From Phocoena phocoena (lineage: Eukaryota > Chordata > Mammalia > Artiodactyla > Phocoenidae), in the NCBI RefSeq assembly GCF_963924675.1, contig NC_089232.1, positions 40,304,659 to 40,368,658 of the forward strand: a DNA stretch of 64,000 bases, in the 5' to 3' direction. Shown piece after piece: positions 36,443 through 46,887 of this stretch. The position numbers were made by a program, and so were the translations under genes. The notes under the pieces are model-generated. The model ran no database searches and was not told the origin of the DNA. It saw only the letters and a list, made by a program, of their open reading frames with translations. The stretch's first letter is position 1, and every line of letters starts with the position of its first letter.

Positions 36443-36660
36443 TTAAAAAGTTATGAGCCATTTCTAATGGAGGCTCTACTAGGAATGACTTAGAAACAAT
36501 GAAAGATGTGTATCTGTGGGAAAATAGGATTAAGGGTTTTTAGGATTTCATTTAACTGTTCAAAAGTGTGCCCTCTATCTGAAGCAGATTTTTAGGGAAG
36601 TAACACATTCTTATCAATAGATTGTAAATCTCCCAATAACCAATCAATCAGTTTCTGTCT

Positions 36661-36755
36661 CTTCTTGCCTCCCCCCTCCCTCCCTCTCTCTTTTCCTTCT
36701 TTCCACCCTTCTGCTTCTTTCCCCCTGCTCCCCCCTCTCTCTTTCTCTCCAGATA
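36661..36755. repeat. CT-rich simple repeat
   Basis: Pyrimidine tract of CCCTCCCTCCCTCTCTC type. Confidence 0.85.
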
Positions 36756-36879
36756 ATCTTGGCATAAAGGGAATGGGGTAGTGACATACTAATTACAGAC
36801 CTAAACTTTCCAAACGGTTAAGAGTGGTAAAGCAAAAAAAAAAAAAGTTCAAACCACACTATTCCTTATTTTATTTCTA

Positions 36880-37790
36880 ACCTGGACTCTTTCTCTGGAA
36901 CCTTAAACTCTTATATCCAACTGCTGACAAGACCTCTTGCATATCTAGTAGACATCTCTTATTCAGCATATCCAGAATGGAACTCTTGATCTCACATTCC
37001 CCCCCAACGCCCCCAAAATCGCTCTACTCACAGTTTTCCTAATATCAGTAGATAGAAGTACAACCTTCCAAGGCTTAAGTCAGAAACCTGGTAATCATTC
37101 TTGTCTCTTTTCTGTCTCTTTCTACATCCAGTCTGTCAGAAAACACTGTTGGCTCTACGTACAAAATGCGTAAACAACTTGGTCACCTCCACTGATACCT
37201 TGGTCTGAGCCACTATCACCTCTTGCCTCTACTATTTCAGTAGCACCCTAACAGGTCTCCTGTGCCCTTTCCTACACTCCTAACTTGGCAGCCAGAGTGG
37301 TTCTCCTAAACACCTCGAAAGTTTGTGAAAAATGCCCGTAAGGCTCTGACTTTATCTCCTACTTTTCCTTCCCTTGATCATTCTGCTCCAACCACAGTGC
37401 CCTCTGATTTCTCCATGATCACATAGCAAGAGTGTACCCACCTGAGCTCACTCAACTCCCTGACCTCCACGTCAGTTTTCAGAACTTACTTTCTCAGTGA
37501 AGTCTACCCTAAGCACCCTGTTTAAGCCTGCGACTGCCCACTACCCACCTGGATCCCTCATGCCCCTGATGCATTTTTTTCAATCAAACTTGAACATACC
37601 ATGTAATTTATGTTTTATTTATTTAGTTATTCTTTTTGCTGTTAATTTTTGTCTCATGAGCTTTAAGAGGGTAGAGACCTGTGGTTTGTTTTGGTTTTTT
37701 GCACTGATGTATCTCTGAGTACCTACAATATTGTCTGGAATATTAAATGCTCAATAAATATTTGTGTCATGAATATTGAATAAATGAATT
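36880..37790 (+). mobile_element. L2 LINE, about 0.9 kb
   Basis: Sense L2 running from the end of the reverse-transcriptase region to the 3' end: AGTAGACATCTCTTATTCAG, AGAATGGAACTCTTGATCTC, GAGCCACTATCACCTCTTGC, ACAGGTCTCC, GGCAGCCAGAGTGGTTCTCC and the tail AATGCTCAATAAATATTTGT. It mirrors the minus-strand copy at 13.1-14.0 kb. No open frame survives. Confidence 0.85.
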
Positions 37791-37959
37791 GTAAAGTTTA
37801 AGAAAATGGAGACCTAGAGTAATGATGAAAGGAAAACAAACAAAAAAACCACCAGAAATGTTCAGAAGAAAGAGCAGATCTTGCCATGATAAAACAGATC
37901 TAGAATGAGAATGCAGGTCACTAAATTACTCCCTAGTTTTTATAGAGTTTTCAACTCCA
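37791..37959. other. Short non-coding spacer
   Basis: No feature recognised. Confidence 0.5.
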
Positions 37960-38780
37960 GCTCCCTTTCTCCTTCCCAGAGGTCGGGAGGTGGGGCTGGA
38001 TGTTGCAACCCTCTAATCACTGGGTCTCTGTGGACCAGCCCCATCCTGAGGCCATCCAAGCGCCTCACCCTAAGTCACCTCATCAGCATAAACTCAGATA
38101 TGCTCAAAAGAGCACCTTAGGAGTAACCAGAGACTCCCCTATTGTTCCCGACCCTCCCGAGTCATCCCCAACAAGGGTCCTTCTGCCTTACATCGTCGGA
38201 GCCAATAGAACAAGACCGAACTCAGTTCAGAAGCAAAAGAGAGCTTTATTCTTTGATCAGAGAATGAATAGAGAGGTGGGCGCACACTCTCTTCCTCCCA
38301 GAAGCCCTAGGCAGGTGGTACTGCTTTACAGGGATCTCGGGAGTGGGGGAGGGGGTATTCCTTCCAGGGCCGGCACAGGTGTGCTCACTATCACAGTGCC
38401 GGGTGCAGCAGCTCTGCACACGGCCCACTGCCGCCATCTTGAATTGGGGTATAAAGCGCAGCATTTCTGCGCGCAGCCCACGGGGGTGAGGTATCAGCAC
38501 AGCCGTTTTTGCACCAGGAGCTCTGGTCTCAAGTGCCGGGTACAAGGCCTCTGCATGCAGCCCCCTGTGAGCAAGTGAAACTAGACAGAGCACAAAGGAA
38601 AAAAAGGTTAGACTTTATTTTATTATCCGGATTCTATTTTTATTTCCTGGGAATTGTTAATGGGCTTTGCCAGTGACACTATCACTCGGGAAAGGGGTTT
38701 AGGAGCTTTGTGCCAGGAATGGGGGGACAGAGACCAAATACGTTTCTTATTATACCCCAGTTGCTGTGTAACTGTGGGCT
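37960..38780. mobile_element. Ancient LTR-like repeat, split by a younger LTR
   Basis: The left part (about 37975-38120: CAGAGGTCGGGAGGTGGGGC, CAACCCTCTAATCACTGGG, CAGCCCCATCCTGAGGCCAT) and the right part (about 38670-38760: GACACTATCACTCGGGAAAG, GTTTAGGAGCTTTGTGCCAG, GACAGAGACCAAATACG) are consecutive segments of the same old repeat whose right half also lies at 11.37-11.58 kb. The material between them belongs to a different element. Confidence 0.65.
38130..38600 (-). mobile_element. Retroviral-type LTR (endogenous retrovirus relic), nested
   Basis: Read on minus: a GC-rich promoter-like region with two clear copies of a 33-base module (plus coordinates 38395-38427 and 38532-38565) and a weaker one near 38455-38485. 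There is a YY1-type site (plus strand GCCGCCATCTTG, 38430-38441), and an AATAAAG poly(A) signal (complement near 38247-38253). An R/U5-like region then leads to a TGGGGATGACTCGGGAGGG sequence that weakly resembles a proline-type primer-binding site. No viral gene is present. The 192-codon plus frame across it (38000-38578) is antisense and not a gene. Ends are approximate. Confidence 0.6.
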
Positions 38781-40169
38781 CCGTCAGCAACCTGGAGGAC
38801 ATTAGCAAGTTCGTGAATCGGCTTCCACTGCTCTTGTGAAGGAGAGCCGTTTGTCAGCTTAAGTAAAACCTGGATTAATTACAGCTGTCTGTTTGTGAAA
38901 ATATTGACTAAGGAGGCCTTTAGTATACGTTTAAGAAAGGTGAAAATCTCAGAGACTCATGAAATTCAAGCTCCTTTTTTGTTCATCAGTAGTAGTTGGG
39001 GGAGTCATAAAAACAGATGCTTTGGTTTAACTGAATGATGATATAGGGAAAAATAATTAGGGTTTCAAATGAATGATTTTGCAAAATGTAAATGTTGGTT
39101 TGTTTTTTCTGAGTTATCTCTGAACAAATGGGCTGTGTGGTTGGGTGGACAAGCAAGACTAACAAATGCGACTAAGGGTGACTCTCCTGTGAAGTTGTTC
39201 TTTCATTTTTTCCCCCTTTTGTGTGGCTTTGGAAGAAACAGTCCTAGAAAACCTTGTGAGAACAGTTTGAGGGAAGATCTAAAAATCTTTACTCTCTGTG
39301 GGTTAACATATTAGGGAATGGGGATTGATGGCACGTTGTGACACGTGCTTAATGCTGACCCTAACTTTCCTGAAGTTTGACTTTGTGTTTGGTTCCCTGT
39401 TCATGTTTTCAGCTTCTGAATATGTTACTGTCCAAAGTCATTTACTTAGGTTTAAAATCATGTATGTGATGTCAGTTATTTACTTAAGAAACATGCTTTG
39501 ATTAAAGTGTTTATTGATACTAGCACATGAAGAAGAATCTTTGTTGAAGAAATAGTACTGTCATCTTTCTTTGAAGATTTGAATGTAGAACTAATCGGGG
39601 CCCCCAGTGTGGGCCTGAGCATCTTGAGCTGGGCTGAACAATCGTCCTAGGCTGTGTTTTCAGGGACCCTCCCACAAACAAAGGGGGACTTCTTTTCCCC
39701 TTCTGTAGCTTTCTTATAGCCAAGTGGAATCTGTCACATAATTGTTTCCATAAGGAGAGGCCTCATTTTGTGTCTGAATCCTTTATGCCCTCGTATCCCT
39801 GTGCTTGCCTTTCCAGAGAGCAATGTGCAGAAAGTCAGTGGCACAGCCCAAAAAACTCCCACAAAAGACAGAAGAAAATAGAATTCCAATGCGTAGTGTG
39901 TGGATCAGAAAAGAGGCAAATAGAATAGTTACATTTAGCTATATTATATAGATCGGGCTACTTATTAACACCATCAAGCAATATGGATGTATTTATTCTT
40001 TAATGAAAGCTGACCACCCACAGAATTTGAGAAATACTAATATTTAGCTCAATATTCTAGGGTAAAGCTTTTTGTTTTTGTTACAGTAGTGGATAAAATC
40101 ACTTAGTATTTACTCTTTTCTTAGAGGGTAATATGTATGTTTGTGTCCTCTTTACCCATGTTTAAACCT
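38781..40169. other. Unique non-coding DNA
   Basis: No repeat or gene recognised. Open frames of up to 81 codons only. Confidence 0.5.
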
Positions 40170-40320
40170 AAATACACACACACACCACATATATATACAC
40201 ATACACACATGTGCATATACAGAAAAAGATATGTATACATATATGTGTTTATACAGAATAATATATATGTATACATATATGTATGTTATATGTACACATG
40301 TGCATTCATATGTGTAATTT
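40170..40320. repeat. Composite CA / TA / TG microsatellite
   Basis: Alternating CACACA, ATATAT, ATGTATAC blocks over about 150 bases. It encodes the Tyr-Ile-Val run of a 66-codon frame, which is not a gene. Confidence 0.9.
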
Positions 40321-41613
40321 CATTTTTTAATTTTTAACTTTATCATTTTTTTCAATCAAAGTATAGTTACAATGTTGTACCAATCTATATATTTAAAATA
40401 TAAAATATTACAGAATTCCCAAGACTTCCAACAAGGCCTGCAGAATGCTTATAATATGTATTGTCTTTTATGCCTGTAGAGTGATATAATACATTTTTCC
40501 TTAAAACATTAATGTTTCATATGCTAGTAATATATGTTTACTGTGGAACATTTGGGAGGTATAGGAAAGTACAAAGAAAGAAAGAAAAATCACACAAAAA
40601 TTCCATAATACCACTATGTAAAGAAAACCACTATTACTCTGTTTTTATTTTTTTCTAAGCAGGCTACTTTTTTTTTTTTCCCCAAATGAGTGAAATTATT
40701 TATTTATACTCTCCCTCCAGAAGAGAGAAAGAAACTTTTTCTATAATCAAATGCATTCAAGCAGGCTACTTTTTAATTTTGATTGTCCTCAACCTATTAT
40801 CCTCTAAGATGAAGGTGGTATACCTCTGTGTGAAACAAATTGTGGCAAAATTGGTTTATTTATTTTGGTGTTTTAAGACAATGCACATTTTTTGTTGTTC
40901 AGCAGGTTTCCTTCTCTGAAGTACACGCCCGTTCTCCACCATCCATCCACCCACCATCCACCCATCCATCTCTCCATCTCTCCCATTGGTACTTACAGAA
41001 TTCAAGGATTTTCTTCAGTTTTGTTTAAGATTTTGTTCCAATAGGTTCCAGTCTTTTGCATTATCCTGGGTCTTCCCAAACTCCATTTTGATAATGCACT
41101 AAAATGTTGCTGATATATGTTTCTCTGGTGTTCATTTTTCCTACTGTCTTCTCTCACCTTCAGTCCTTTAGCAGCTCATCTGAATGGCTTGGATTATGAT
41201 GTTACTGTTCAACCCTTTTAACCTGTTACTCTGAGTTTTTCCTTTCTGAGTACTGTGTGTAGGCCATCCCTCCCATGCCTTCATGTTAATTCAACTCTAT
41301 CAAGATCTTTTCATCTTTATACCTATCCTTAATCTCCCTTTTATAATCACTTTCTCCCATCTGACCTGGGCACAGCAGTCAATCATTTCAACTACACTCT
41401 ATCTCACACCTTCAGTTTGTTATTGACTTTGCCCACACCCCCGCCAAGTCCAGATCAACTCAAAAACCTCCTCCCTTTTCTTGCCAATGCTGAGGGAAAT
41501 CTCATGATTTCATTGGTTGATAAAAATTTATGATTTCCAACCTCAGATGAACTTTTAAAGTTGCTGAAAATAACTTTTTAATAGCGAGTTAACTTCTTTC
41601 CATTCCTTTCTGA
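40321..41613. other. AT-rich non-coding DNA with small relics
   Basis: A possible L1 3'-end scrap lies at 40340-40400 (CAAAGTATAGTTACAATGTT) and a CCAT/CCAC simple repeat at 40938-40985. No gene recognised. Confidence 0.4.
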
Positions 41614-41615
41614 TA

Positions 41616-41928
41616 TGGTTGCTCCTCTGTGTCTGCAGTACCACACCTGAGGATACAATCGACTCTGGACAGAAAATATTCGGAAACAAATTCCAGAAAG
41701 TTCCAGAGATCAAAACCTGAGTCTTCTGCATGCTGGCAACTGTTTACACAGCACTTACATTGTATTAGGTATTATAAGTAATCAGGAGATGATTTAAAGT
41801 CTATGGGAGGATGGGCGTAGATTATGAGTAGATACTCTACCATTTTACGTAAGGGACTCGATCATCCAAGGATTTTGGTGTCCTCAGGGGGTCCTGGAAC
41901 CAAGCCCTGGAGGATACTGAGGGATGAC
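41616..41928 (+). mobile_element. MER2-like (Tigger, TcMar) DNA transposon
   Basis: About 313 bases. Inside are GACAGAAAATATTCGGAAAC, CACTTACATTGTATTAGGTA and TTATAAGTAATC...GATGATTTAAAG, ending CCTGGAGGATACTGAGGGATG. It is flanked by TA on both sides (41614-41615 and 41929-41930), as expected for TA target duplication. Non-autonomous and old. Confidence 0.8.
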
Positions 41929-42013
41929 TATTTTATCACTTCTTAAACAACCAATTCTGTCCTTAGCCCCCTTTCTATTAGTGGGCAGCCTGCAAGGTCA
42001 TGGATGACAGTCT

Positions 42014-42240
42014 TGGTATGGTGGAAAAATGAGGGACTCTGGACTTACTAAGTTAGAATTCTGGCTCCACCATTTACCATCTGTGTGACCTTGGCCAGTT
42101 GACTTAGTCCTAAGTTTTCATTTCCTTATTTTGAAAACCTTACTTATTTCATATGATTTGTCAAGAAAATTCAATGACATGCTGTGTTCAAAGAGCTCAG
42201 AAAACAGTAGATCCTCAGTTGTAGCTCTTATTGTTTTTAT
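42014..42240 (+). mobile_element. MIR SINE
   Basis: GACTCTGGACTTACTAAGTT, CTGGCTCCACCATTTACCAT, CTGTGTGACCTTGGCCAGTT and ACTTAGTCCTAAGTTTTCAT follow the sense MIR order, with a diverged 3' half. Confidence 0.85.
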
Positions 42241-42913
42241 TAGGTAACAGTGCTTCCAACTTTCTTTTCCATTTAGTTTCAAGTTTATTTATATCTTTGT
42301 CTTTTCTTACTCCTTCCCCATTTGTTTGGAAGAAGATATAGCAACTCCTTTCACGACTAATTCCTGGAGACTGCAGCCTGCATCATGGACCATTTGTCCA
42401 GCTATTCTCGTTCCTTCTTGCATCTTCAATCTGGATGGCCACACATCTTCCTCATGTGAACATCCAATCTCTCTGAATTTTTCCTTTTCAAGGATACTTT
42501 TTGAAAATAAGTTTATTCGTAGCTCACAAGTGTACTCTTCTCGCTGTCAGTCTCCTGCTCTGTGGAATCTCCTTAACTCTTTACTGAAACTGCTTGCAAA
42601 AGTTCCCAGTGTCTCCTGATTGGCAATTTCAGTTGGGGCTGGACCTCAGTTCTTAGCCCAGCTCCAATACTACATCCTTAGGAAGCACGAGGGGAACATC
42701 ACCATTACGGTGCTTCCATTAGACTTTATTTCTACTCATACTACAGCATTGTCACATTCTATTGTCATGGGGTTCTGTCTGTCTCACTTGATGGATAATG
42801 GATGTCTTCAAGAGAGGGACTGGGCTTTATTCCTAAATGCAAACTGAGTGAGAAACACGCACACACACTCCCTTGTTGACTCCAAGGACTGTTGTCTCAG
42901 AGAGAAACTTGAC
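42241..42913. other. Non-coding, possibly diverged LINE
   Basis: TGTCTGTCTCACTTGATGG...AGAGAGGGACTGGGCTTTAT resembles a LINE 3' region, but I cannot assign it. The 97- and 75-codon plus frames show no domain. Confidence 0.35.
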
Positions 42914-42930
42914 TTAAAAAGATTGCCCTT

Positions 42931-43043
42931 GGGACTTCTGTGGTGGTCCAGTGGTTAGGACTGCAGGCTTCCAATGCAGGGGAGGGTGGGTTCGATCCCA
43001 TGTGCTGCATGGTGGAGCCAAAAACTAAAACAAAATTTTTTTT
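42931..43043 (+). mobile_element. Short tRNA-derived SINE with perfect 17-base target duplication
   Basis: A compact CHR-related element of about 113 bases: GGGACTTCTGTGGTGGTCC, a B-box GGTTCGATCCC near 42990, then ATGTGCTGCATGGTGGAGCC and an A/T-rich tail. TTAAAAAGATTGCCCTT is repeated exactly at 42914-42930 and 43044-43060. The long body of other CHR copies is missing. Confidence 0.9.
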
Positions 43044-43149
43044 TTAAAAAGATTGCCCTTATATACACCCTGAGGTTCCTAAATGCTAAGAATGGGCATC
43101 CTTTCAAGTTTAGTGGGTGTTACCAAAACATTTCTGACATTGCTATTAG

Positions 43150-43260
43150 CCAGCCAGTCAGCAAATATTTATTTATTGACAGTGCTAGGGACTGTCATGA
43201 GTAATGGGAATTTGGTTCTGAATAAGACCTAAGATAGACACAGTCTCTACCTTTTGGGGC
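43150..43260 (-). mobile_element. L2 LINE 3'-end fragment
   Basis: Antisense L2 tail: CAGCAAATATTTATTTATTG, GTGCTAGGGACTGTCATGAG and GACACAGTCTCTACC. Confidence 0.6.
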
Positions 43261-45692
43261 TGGTTGAAGGTTCAAGGATTTAAATTCTGTATATCTATCC
43301 TTCCCCATATGACATATTAAACACTTGAATTTTACAGCTTCACAATTAGAACTCTGGAGGAGAGAGTTACACTAGAAATTTCTATAATTTTTCACTTGGG
43401 TAGGAAATATATTTCTCTCCAAACTCATCTGAAGCCAGGGATGATTTAGTGAATTCAATTTAAATTTCAATAAGTATTTTTGACTTCCACATAAAAATTA
43501 CTGCATAATATGGGAATATATATACTCATTATTTAAATACTGGATACCTGTAAACTTAGTCAAGCCCCTGCATTAAGGTTTTGTGCAGATGGCACAGGTC
43601 TAGAAAGGAGTCATAAGCACTGGGAAAACATATCCAGATTGGAACGTTTTACTTTTTTAAGGTCCTCTGTTTATAACAAATTATGGGAAAAAAATCTCTA
43701 CTCTGAAAGGATGAGCTTTAAAAATAATCTTTAAAAATATATATGTATAAACAGAAGTAGTCTATCATTGCTTCAAATCTCAATATGTGATTTTTCCATT
43801 CTGAGGTTTTTATTCTGAGATTGCTGTGTATATACATGAATATATATATTTCATAACTTAGTAGCCTGCTAGCTATTGAACAAGAGATACATTTGAAATA
43901 TCCTTATCAAGATCATTATGTAACTTCTGAAAAACTGAGTACCTTACTTTGAAAATATTTAAGACGATGTAATGCATTATCAGTACAAGATGATACTGCA
44001 CAGCTTGTGTTGAAACAGGTGTTGTTGCTGGAGTACAAAACATTAATCATTGCTACTAGGTTTTTTAAAAAGTATAATCAGAAAGGAAATATCACTCCCA
44101 ACCAGAGTGCTGGAAGAACTGAAGCCATCTATTATCTTCCAGTTGATAACTTTGAATGAATGTTAGTATTATCGGGTCTCTGTACACTTTAAGCTGTGAC
44201 CCTTTTATCATCTTTTCTGTGTTGCCTATACTTTTACTCTCTTTTGTCTTCTTTTTGCTTTTTGGTTCCACTTTTTCAACAGCTTGGGAAGAGCAAAGTT
44301 TTATGAAACTTTGGCCATTGAGATCCGGGGATGCTGACTTAAGGGGACTGTCTTTTTCCCTTCTGATTTCATAACAGCTTGAGCAAAGTCTGATGCCTTG
44401 TAGTTGCTCAACAGATATTTGTTGTAGGACTGAATGGAGGGGCATGATTGCTTTTAAGTCTGTGTAATCCCCGTGGACTGAATTCCTGGTGCTTTCCCAT
44501 TTGAAGGGCACCTTCTCCATTCTCCTGCTTCTATTCTCAAAAGAGGAATGGCGATCCCATGATTCCATAGAAACCACCTGAGGCTCTCAGAGATGACCCT
44601 TAGGGAAGTTACGGCTGTGATGAACTTTATTTTCAGTCTTTTTAGACCAATTCCCTATCTATCTAGGCCCTCCTTCTTTCCCTGTGCTTTCTGTTCATAT
44701 ACTTCTTTTACTTCTTAAATCTTAAGAAGATTTTGCAGGAAAGTGTGAACTAAACTAAAGGAGTAGCTATCTAACTCAGGTAATTTCAGGTATTGGTCAG
44801 CAGATAGGGGAAGAAGGTGATTGCGGCCAACTGGGATTTCCTGCAACCTCTTGAAATCAGTTGAGTTATGCCACTGCACCCTCTACCAACAGATTAGGCA
44901 GGTCCTAAAACTGGGTAGATATTGTTTGACGCTGGACAAGGGAAATTCCACAGGGTCATGGATTGGGATTTTCCTTATTTATTAAAATTTTTAAAAAATG
45001 ACAATGGCAAAGAATTTTTAAATTACTTGGATAAAAGCTCATTTTCTTTCTGACTCAGAGGCCCTGCCTCCACTGCCAAACCCTCACTCAGGCACACACA
45101 GGCACATACTTCTTACATACATCTTAGAGCAGCATTGTCTTCTGTCTCGCTGTTGAGCCTATCCAGATATTTGGGCAAGGGTCCAGGTTGGGAACGCACC
45201 CCCTACCCAAGTACCCACAGTTGATTGAGTCAGGACTCTCAGACCAGGGACTGTTTGTCTCTGATAGCAAATACCAGCCATCAGGTCTATGGTGCACCTA
45301 GAAAAAGCTGGGAAATATACTCTTCACGTAACTGTCTTGTAGAAAATAATTTGCCCCAGACATTTTCATCTTTGAAAGAATGTAGATTTATAGGCTTGAT
45401 TTCTTAATCAGGGTGAACTTTTGTTAATGTTTCATGGCTAGGATATATATGGTTGTGCCATGGACCCAGTGGTGATATTAGTAATAAAGACAATATTATT
45501 AATATCACTACCTCTATAAAAAGAGTTATAGAGTTAACATTTGTAAGATGAAAAAAAAAGAAAAATCCCAGGTTAATAGTTGCCTTCACTGCCATTAACT
45601 CACTCATTGGTAATATTTTATGCACTCATATAGTTTATGTACCAGGACTAGTATTTGGCAAGAGTAATCGAAGACATACAAAAACAGCCAGT
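43261..45692. other. Mostly unique non-coding DNA, with a 161-codon open frame
   Basis: A minus frame at 44092-44577 is open for 161 codons. It overlaps an antisense MIR/L2-like tail at 44380-44450 (GTTGCTCAACAGATATTTGT), has no recognisable domain and no nearby exon partners. I do not call it a gene. No other feature was identified. Confidence 0.4.
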
Positions 45693-45745
45693 TGCTTCTT
45701 TTTTTCTTTTTCTCTTTTTTCCTTTCTTTTCTTTTTTTGTTTCTC
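45693..45745. repeat. T-rich simple repeat
   Basis: TTCTTTTTTTCTTTTTC tract. Confidence 0.85.
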
Positions 45746-45769
45746 TTAGCTTTTCATTTCCCCACCTTC

Positions 45770-46282
45770 TCCTTATGATGTAATTTTATTATTTCTTTGA
45801 AACTCTGAATCACACTCCAGTGGGGTGCTGTGTTCTTTTAGAGCCAAAGTGCAGTATTTGAACTTTGCTATCACATAACACTTTCTGAGGCGGCTTGTCT
45901 GAAATGACTTAATTTGCACTGCAGGACCAGCACTGAACCTGCAAATACTCCAAAAAGCCACAGTGAGCCAGGGCAGCCGACCTATTACTAATTTTTTATT
46001 AAAATCCCTGAGGCACCCAACACAGGGCCCCAAAGCAGCTTTAATAATAGACAACATACAGCACATTTTTCTTGTATTGCCATGTAATCAAATCTGAGGC
46101 TGCTGTTCACTTTCTTTGTTTTACCTAGAGGACCAGCTTCCAATTTAGTTGTGGCCTACTCTAAACTGATTTTTCATTGTAATTAATGCCTACTTTGGCC
46201 TCAGCCACTTACAAAACTTTCCATTAGAGGTTTGCCGCCATCCGCTGAGTGTTTTACTAAGTTACCCTCACAGACCTGCTAT
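45770..46282. other. Repeat-free block, strong candidate conserved non-coding element
   Basis: About 500 bases with no repeat, rich in homeodomain-type cores (GTAATTAATGCC near 46180) and nuclear-receptor or SOX-like motifs. The composition differs from the neighbouring AT-rich repeats. It abuts the left edge of the duplicated segment, so a true element may extend into 46283-46350. Function is inferred, not shown. Confidence 0.35.
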
Positions 46283-46423
46283 AGCTGCAGTTTTGTTAGT
46301 GTTTCTTTTTATTATTATTTTTTTGCAAAGAATTTTTAAATTGCTTAGCTAAATAGTTAAAATTTTTTCCTTCTCTCTGTACCTATTAAAATCTTTCGGC
46401 AGAGGTCCAATTTGGGGGAAAAT

Positions 46424-46449
46424 ACACACACACACACACACACACACAC
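46424..46449. repeat. (AC)n microsatellite, copy 1
   Basis: 26 bases here against 19 in copy 2 (54506-54524). Confidence 0.9.
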
Positions 46450-46867
46450 TTCAGCCCCTCTAGTGCCCCCAACAACACCTCAGCCTTTAAATGGTTTCAG
46501 AAAAGCTAGTGGACCTCGTTTAGATCCAGGGTCTGCTGTGGCTAATTTGCTGTCTGTGTTTTGTGCTGTCCGTCTCCTCTGAAATAGTACCTGAGGTTTA
46601 AAGCTGCTCAGCAGAGGATGTTAGGAGACCTCTGCAAGCATTCAGGAGGCAACCTTCCCACCACAGTAACCTTAAAAAAGATTATGGCACTGGGCCCAGG
46701 GTCAGATTGAATAGATGAAAAAGTATATGCCATGCCTTTGCTGCTCCCTGAACCTGTCTCTGTTAACTGGGCTGACATTTTCAATGACTTTTCCTAGAGC
46801 CTTGTTTAGACTGTCTTCCTAGAAAATTCTGGATCTGTTTACTACCCATTTCTCTCACCACCACCCT

Positions 46868-46887
46868 CCCCCCCCCCCCCCCCCCCC
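46868..46887. repeat. Poly-C tract (20 C), copy 1
   Basis: Uninterrupted C run, G on minus, with strong quadruplex potential. The counterpart has 21 C. Confidence 0.95.

Noticed and set aside
38000..38578. 192-codon plus-strand open frame, the longest in the window
   Set aside because: It runs antisense through the nested LTR and into the older repeat, is Pro/Arg-rich from GC bias, and shows no domain. It is not a gene.
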